DNA of 64,000 nucleotides, taken from the NCBI RefSeq assembly GCF_011745145.1, contig NZ_CP050191.1:3737327-3801326 (forward strand), given 5' to 3'. Both the position numbers and the translations under genes were made by a program. Shown one piece after another: positions 61,806 to 64,000 of the stretch. Within the stretch, counting starts at the first letter, position 1. Every line of letters begins with the position of its first letter. Under the pieces are notes generated by a model, which was given only the letters and a program-made list of their open reading frames with translations, had not been told where the DNA came from and searched no databases. Origin of the DNA: Mycobacterium sp. DL440 (lineage in GTDB: Bacteria > Actinomycetota > Actinomycetes > Mycobacteriales > Mycobacteriaceae).

Positions 61806-62204
61806 CTAGACCCCGAACTTGGCGCGAGCCTCATCAGTGACCGGAGTGAACAGGTTGATGAGGTTGCCGTCGGGGTCTCTGAACAACAGCGCACGGTTTC
61901 CCCACGGCATCGTCGTCGGCTCGGTGGCCACCTCTGGGACCTGCTCACGAAGCCGCTCATACTCGGCGTCCACGTCATCCACGATGAACTCGAGAATCGC
62001 GGTGCGGTTGGCCGCCGGCTCAGCGGACCCCGCCCCGAACAGCGCGACGGTCTTGTCGCTGCCGATGGCCAGCGTGCCAACCGGTGTCGGAATCTCGGCG
62101 AAGAGTTCATTGCCCCAGACGGCAGTCACGCCGGTGACCATCTCGTAGAAGGCGACGAGACGCTTCACGTCGGCGGTGATGATGCGGGTCGAAACGAATT
62201 GCAT
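61806..62204 (-). CDS. VOC (glyoxalase/bleomycin-resistance) protein
   Basis: 132 residues from ATG 62204. Paired betaalphabetabetabeta modules: STRIITADVKRLVAFYEMVT in the first and ILEFIVDDVDAEYERLREQV in the second, ending NRALLFRDPDGNLINLFTPV. The E in ILEF and the DPDGN-N loop are typical of metal-binding VOC proteins. Substrates could be glyoxal adducts, antibiotics or a catabolic ring compound. The gene next to it (62252-62611) lies in the same direction with a 47-bp gap. Confidence 0.92.
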   Translation of the reverse strand: MQFVSTRIITADVKRLVAFYEMVTGVTAVWGNELFAEIPTPVGTLAIGSDKTVALFGAGSAEPAANRTAILEFIVDDVDAEYERLREQVPEVATEPTTMPWGNRALLFRDPDGNLINLFTPVTDEARAKFGV

Positions 62205-62251
62205 ACCGCGCACGCTAGACCCGGGCACCGACACCCCACCGCCGGCGGCGG

Positions 62252-62611
62252 TTACTCGATCGCGGCCCGGACGATCTCGGCAACACACTGCTCGGTGACA
62301 TCGTCCAGGCCTTCGAAGTACCAGGCCGCGGGCATCAACAGGCCGTGCTTGCCGCCGGCCGGCTTGAATGTGGCCTTCTCGCTCACCCCAAGGCTCATTC
62401 TGTCGTCGTTCCGGAAGAAGACGAGGACCGGACTGCTCGCGGACTTGGCATAGCCCGGCATGCCATACCAAACGCGCGGCTTGAGTTCGGGCGCAGCAGC
62501 GACGATCACGTCGTGCATGCGCCGCATCACGCCCCGCGCAGGCTCATCCATTCCCGTGATCTTGTCGAGCACCTGCTTGAGGTTCTTGTCGTCCTTCGCA
62601 GCCACTGTCAT
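62252..62611 (-). CDS. DUF1801 protein
   Basis: 119 residues from ATG 62611; the frame to 62689 overlaps a region without a start site. DUF1801 pattern: a helix with LDKITGMDEPARGVMRRMHD, IVAAAPELKPRVWYGMPGYA with the W-YGMP loop, LVFFRNDDRMSLGVSEKATF and a C-terminal amphipathic helix VTEQCVAEIVRAAIE. Proteins of this family have been linked to iron chaperones (frataxin-like YdhG), but the function is not established here. Confidence 0.9.
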   Translation of the reverse strand: MTVAAKDDKNLKQVLDKITGMDEPARGVMRRMHDVIVAAAPELKPRVWYGMPGYAKSASSPVLVFFRNDDRMSLGVSEKATFKPAGGKHGLLMPAAWYFEGLDDVTEQCVAEIVRAAIE

Positions 62612-62858
62612 GTCCTTTCGCCTACCGGTATCGGTCAACCGGCACAATGGAATTGGCGCGCCCGAAGGCGCAGCACCCCATTCGGACATGTCCTGATCAG
62701 CTCAGGCCCCTCCGCAATGATTCAGGTGATCGTTCACCTGGAAGCGCAGAATGTGGCAGTCGTGATCGCCACACCACGCACGTTAACACGGGGCCACCCG
62801 TTGACGCGGAGCCGCTTTCGGCATCGATGAACGTCACAAGAGTTTGTAACCTGTCGAG

Positions 62859-63269
62859 ATGGGCGGGGCATTGGACGACGGGCCGTTCTTTCACGGCACC
62901 AAGGCCGAACTGTGGGTGGGCGATCTCCTCACCGCAGGCTTCCGTTCCAACTACCGGCCCGAAATCGTGATGAACCACATCTATTTCACCGCGTTGCGCG
63001 ACGGCGCAGGCCTCGCTGCTGAACTCGCCGCCGGCGACGGGGCGCCGCGGGTCTATGCCGTGGAACCGACCGGGGAATTCGAGAACGATCCCAACGTCAC
63101 CGACAAGAAGTTCCCCGGCAATCCCACCCGGTCCTACCGGAGCACGGAGCCGCTCCGGATCGTCGGCGAGGTGACAGATTGGACGCGACTGACACCCGAG
63201 GATCTCCAGATGTGGCGAGACCGGCTGGCCGCGATCCATACGGACCACCGCGGCGAGATCATCAACTAA
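62859..63269 (+). CDS. arr: Rifamycin ADP-ribosyltransferase
   Basis: 136 residues. It has the compact Arr fold and the H-Y-D triad: His12 in PFFHGTKAELWVGD, Tyr42 in MNHIYFTA and Asp77 in EFENDPNVTDKKFPGNPTRS. The last segment is nearly invariant in the family. The enzyme uses NAD+ to ADP-ribosylate the C23 hydroxyl of rifampicin and inactivates it. Fast-growing mycobacteria carry chromosomal arr genes; the present one lies in no visible mobile element. ATG 62859, about 240 bp of intergenic DNA upstream. Confidence 0.95.
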   Translation: MGGALDDGPFFHGTKAELWVGDLLTAGFRSNYRPEIVMNHIYFTALRDGAGLAAELAAGDGAPRVYAVEPTGEFENDPNVTDKKFPGNPTRSYRSTEPLRIVGEVTDWTRLTPEDLQMWRDRLAAIHTDHRGEIIN

Positions 63270-63371
63270 TTCGGATTCACGTTGAAGCGGACATCCGTCA
63301 GGGTGCCGTCGACAACGTCAGAAGTCGTCGCCGAGTTCAACATTCGACAGCGGGCTCCTACCATCGAGACG

Positions 63372-63905
63372 ATGGCCGTCCGAAAGCCTCTACCTACGCT
63401 GATCGTCCTGTCGGGTCTTCCTGGAGTTGGCAAGACCACGGTCGCGCACCGTCTCAGCGCTGAGATTGATGCCGTACACGTGCGGCTAGACACGATCGAG
63501 GCGGCGTTGACCGCATCCGGGATAGTCGATCTGGCCGGCGGATGGTCGGCAGTTCCCGACGCGGGCTACCGAGTCGCGTACGCCCTCACACTCGACCACT
63601 TGACCGCGGGCCACAGTGTCGTCGCCGACAGTGTGAATCCTCTCGCAATCACGAGGCAGGCATGGGCGAAGTGCGCTGAGGCCGGTCGGGCCCGGCTCGT
63701 CAACGTCGAGGTGATCTGCAGCGATCCTGCACTCCACCGGAAACGAGTCGAAGCTCGGACGTCCGACCTCGAAGGACTGACAGTGCCGACATGGCTGCAG
63801 GTCGAGGAACGGACCTACGAATGCTGGGACACACCTGTACTTCGCATCGACACGGCAGCGGGTATCGATCGCGCTGTTCGGGCGATCATGTCGGATCTCG
63901 GATGA
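63372..63905 (+). CDS. P-loop kinase/AAA-type ATPase
   Basis: 177 residues from ATG 63372. The Walker A motif is LIVLSGLPGVGKTTVAHRLS; the lid-type arginines follow in LHRKRVEARTSDLEGL and in between is VVADSVNPLAITRQAWAKCA with D-S-V-N as a possible switch. This looks like a small nucleoside- or gluconate-type kinase (AAA_33). The aspartate in VHVRLDTIEAAL could be a substrate-binding residue. The frame opens upstream at 63282, but no start there is better. It may be co-transcribed with arr (102-bp gap). Confidence 0.88.
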   Translation: MAVRKPLPTLIVLSGLPGVGKTTVAHRLSAEIDAVHVRLDTIEAALTASGIVDLAGGWSAVPDAGYRVAYALTLDHLTAGHSVVADSVNPLAITRQAWAKCAEAGRARLVNVEVICSDPALHRKRVEARTSDLEGLTVPTWLQVEERTYECWDTPVLRIDTAAGIDRAVRAIMSDLG

Positions 63906-63915
63906 CCGCGACATC

Positions 63916-63970
63916 GAGAGTGAAGAAGATGACGAGATTTCACGAAAAACTCGCAATCTTCTTCACTCTC
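63916..63970 (+). terminator. Long hairpin after kinase gene
   Basis: Perfect 15-bp arms (63916-63930, GAGAGTGAAGAAGAT; 63956-63970) with extra inner pairing (CGAG/CTCG and TTT/AAA) around a small loop. It starts 11 bp after the kinase stop. No U-tract. The low-GC arms stand out against the surrounding DNA. Confidence 0.75.
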
Positions 63971-64000
63971 GGCGCACCGCTGAGGGCTAGACGTTGAAGC

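Overview
The window looks like the chromosome of a mycobacterium, probably a fast-growing environmental Mycolicibacterium-type species. The reasons are the very high GC, the dense short-gap coding, several mycobacterial families (MmpL transporter, Mce-associated proteins, DUF732 and fasciclin-type secreted proteins, TIGR00027-like methyltransferases, DUF5302, an Rv1155-like F420/FMN protein, a WS/DGAT-like acyltransferase, the rifamycin ADP-ribosyltransferase Arr) and many leaderless-looking starts. From memory, the gene content at about 13.5-32 kb follows the M. tuberculosis Rv1155-Rv1141c neighbourhood in inverted order (Rv1155-like, omt, GntR plus sirtuin, methyltransferase, MmpL13, SDR, mcr, enoyl-CoA hydratase), with insertions. 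No rRNA, tRNA, IS element or CRISPR array was recognised.

Layout. 1-4.2 kb: right end of an integrated phage-like element, with an excisionase-like fragment, a small protein, an antirepressor-like protein and an XRE regulator (leftward, translationally coupled), an operator-rich intergenic switch, a repressor-like gene, a tyrosine integrase and a hairpin. 4.2-13.3 kb: housekeeping genes, then a LytS/LytTR two-component system coupled to a DUF485/solute-symporter pair. A second DUF485/symporter pair follows behind candidate regulatory DNA, then an acyltransferase-3 gene. 13.3-22.1 kb: F420/FMN-type oxidoreductase, two paralogous methyltransferases, hydrolase, isomerase, Baeyer-Villiger-type monooxygenase with a divergent PucR regulator, GntR and sirtuin. 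22.1-28.1 kb: MmpL-TetR-methyltransferase operon and a divergent TetR-membrane protein-DoxX operon with a strong palindromic operator, followed by a small ORF with its own terminator. 28.1-43.5 kb: mostly lipid and acyl-CoA catabolism (nitronate monooxygenase family, SDR, Mcr racemase, enoyl-CoA hydratases, acyl-CoA dehydrogenase, thiolase, FadR-like regulator, amidohydrolase, DUF3556, DoxX), plus an MFS carrier, a gamma-carbonic anhydrase and a fasciclin protein. 43.5-49.4 kb: TetR, and a four-gene coupled operon of two Mce-associated proteins, an alpha/beta hydrolase and a WS/DGAT-like protein. 49.4-60.3 kb: three giant LuxR-family (LAL) ATPase regulators with an ECF sigma factor ending early in its expected C-terminal domain, divergent from a fumarate-reductase/aspartate-oxidase-type flavoprotein. 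60.3-64 kb: small enzymes, Arr and a P-loop kinase.

How the parts may work together. The LytTR system probably senses a small carboxylate or its metabolic state and controls monocarboxylate uptake. The acyl-CoA genes form at least two regulated modules: one under a FadR-like GntR at 38.3 kb, the other linked to TetR sites. The Mce-associated/hydrolase/WS-DGAT operon suggests import or processing of a lipid ester. Many operons end in long hairpins without a U-tract. Several regulators have clear palindromes in their own promoter regions (19.71, 25.93, 38.32 and 43.47-43.52 kb).
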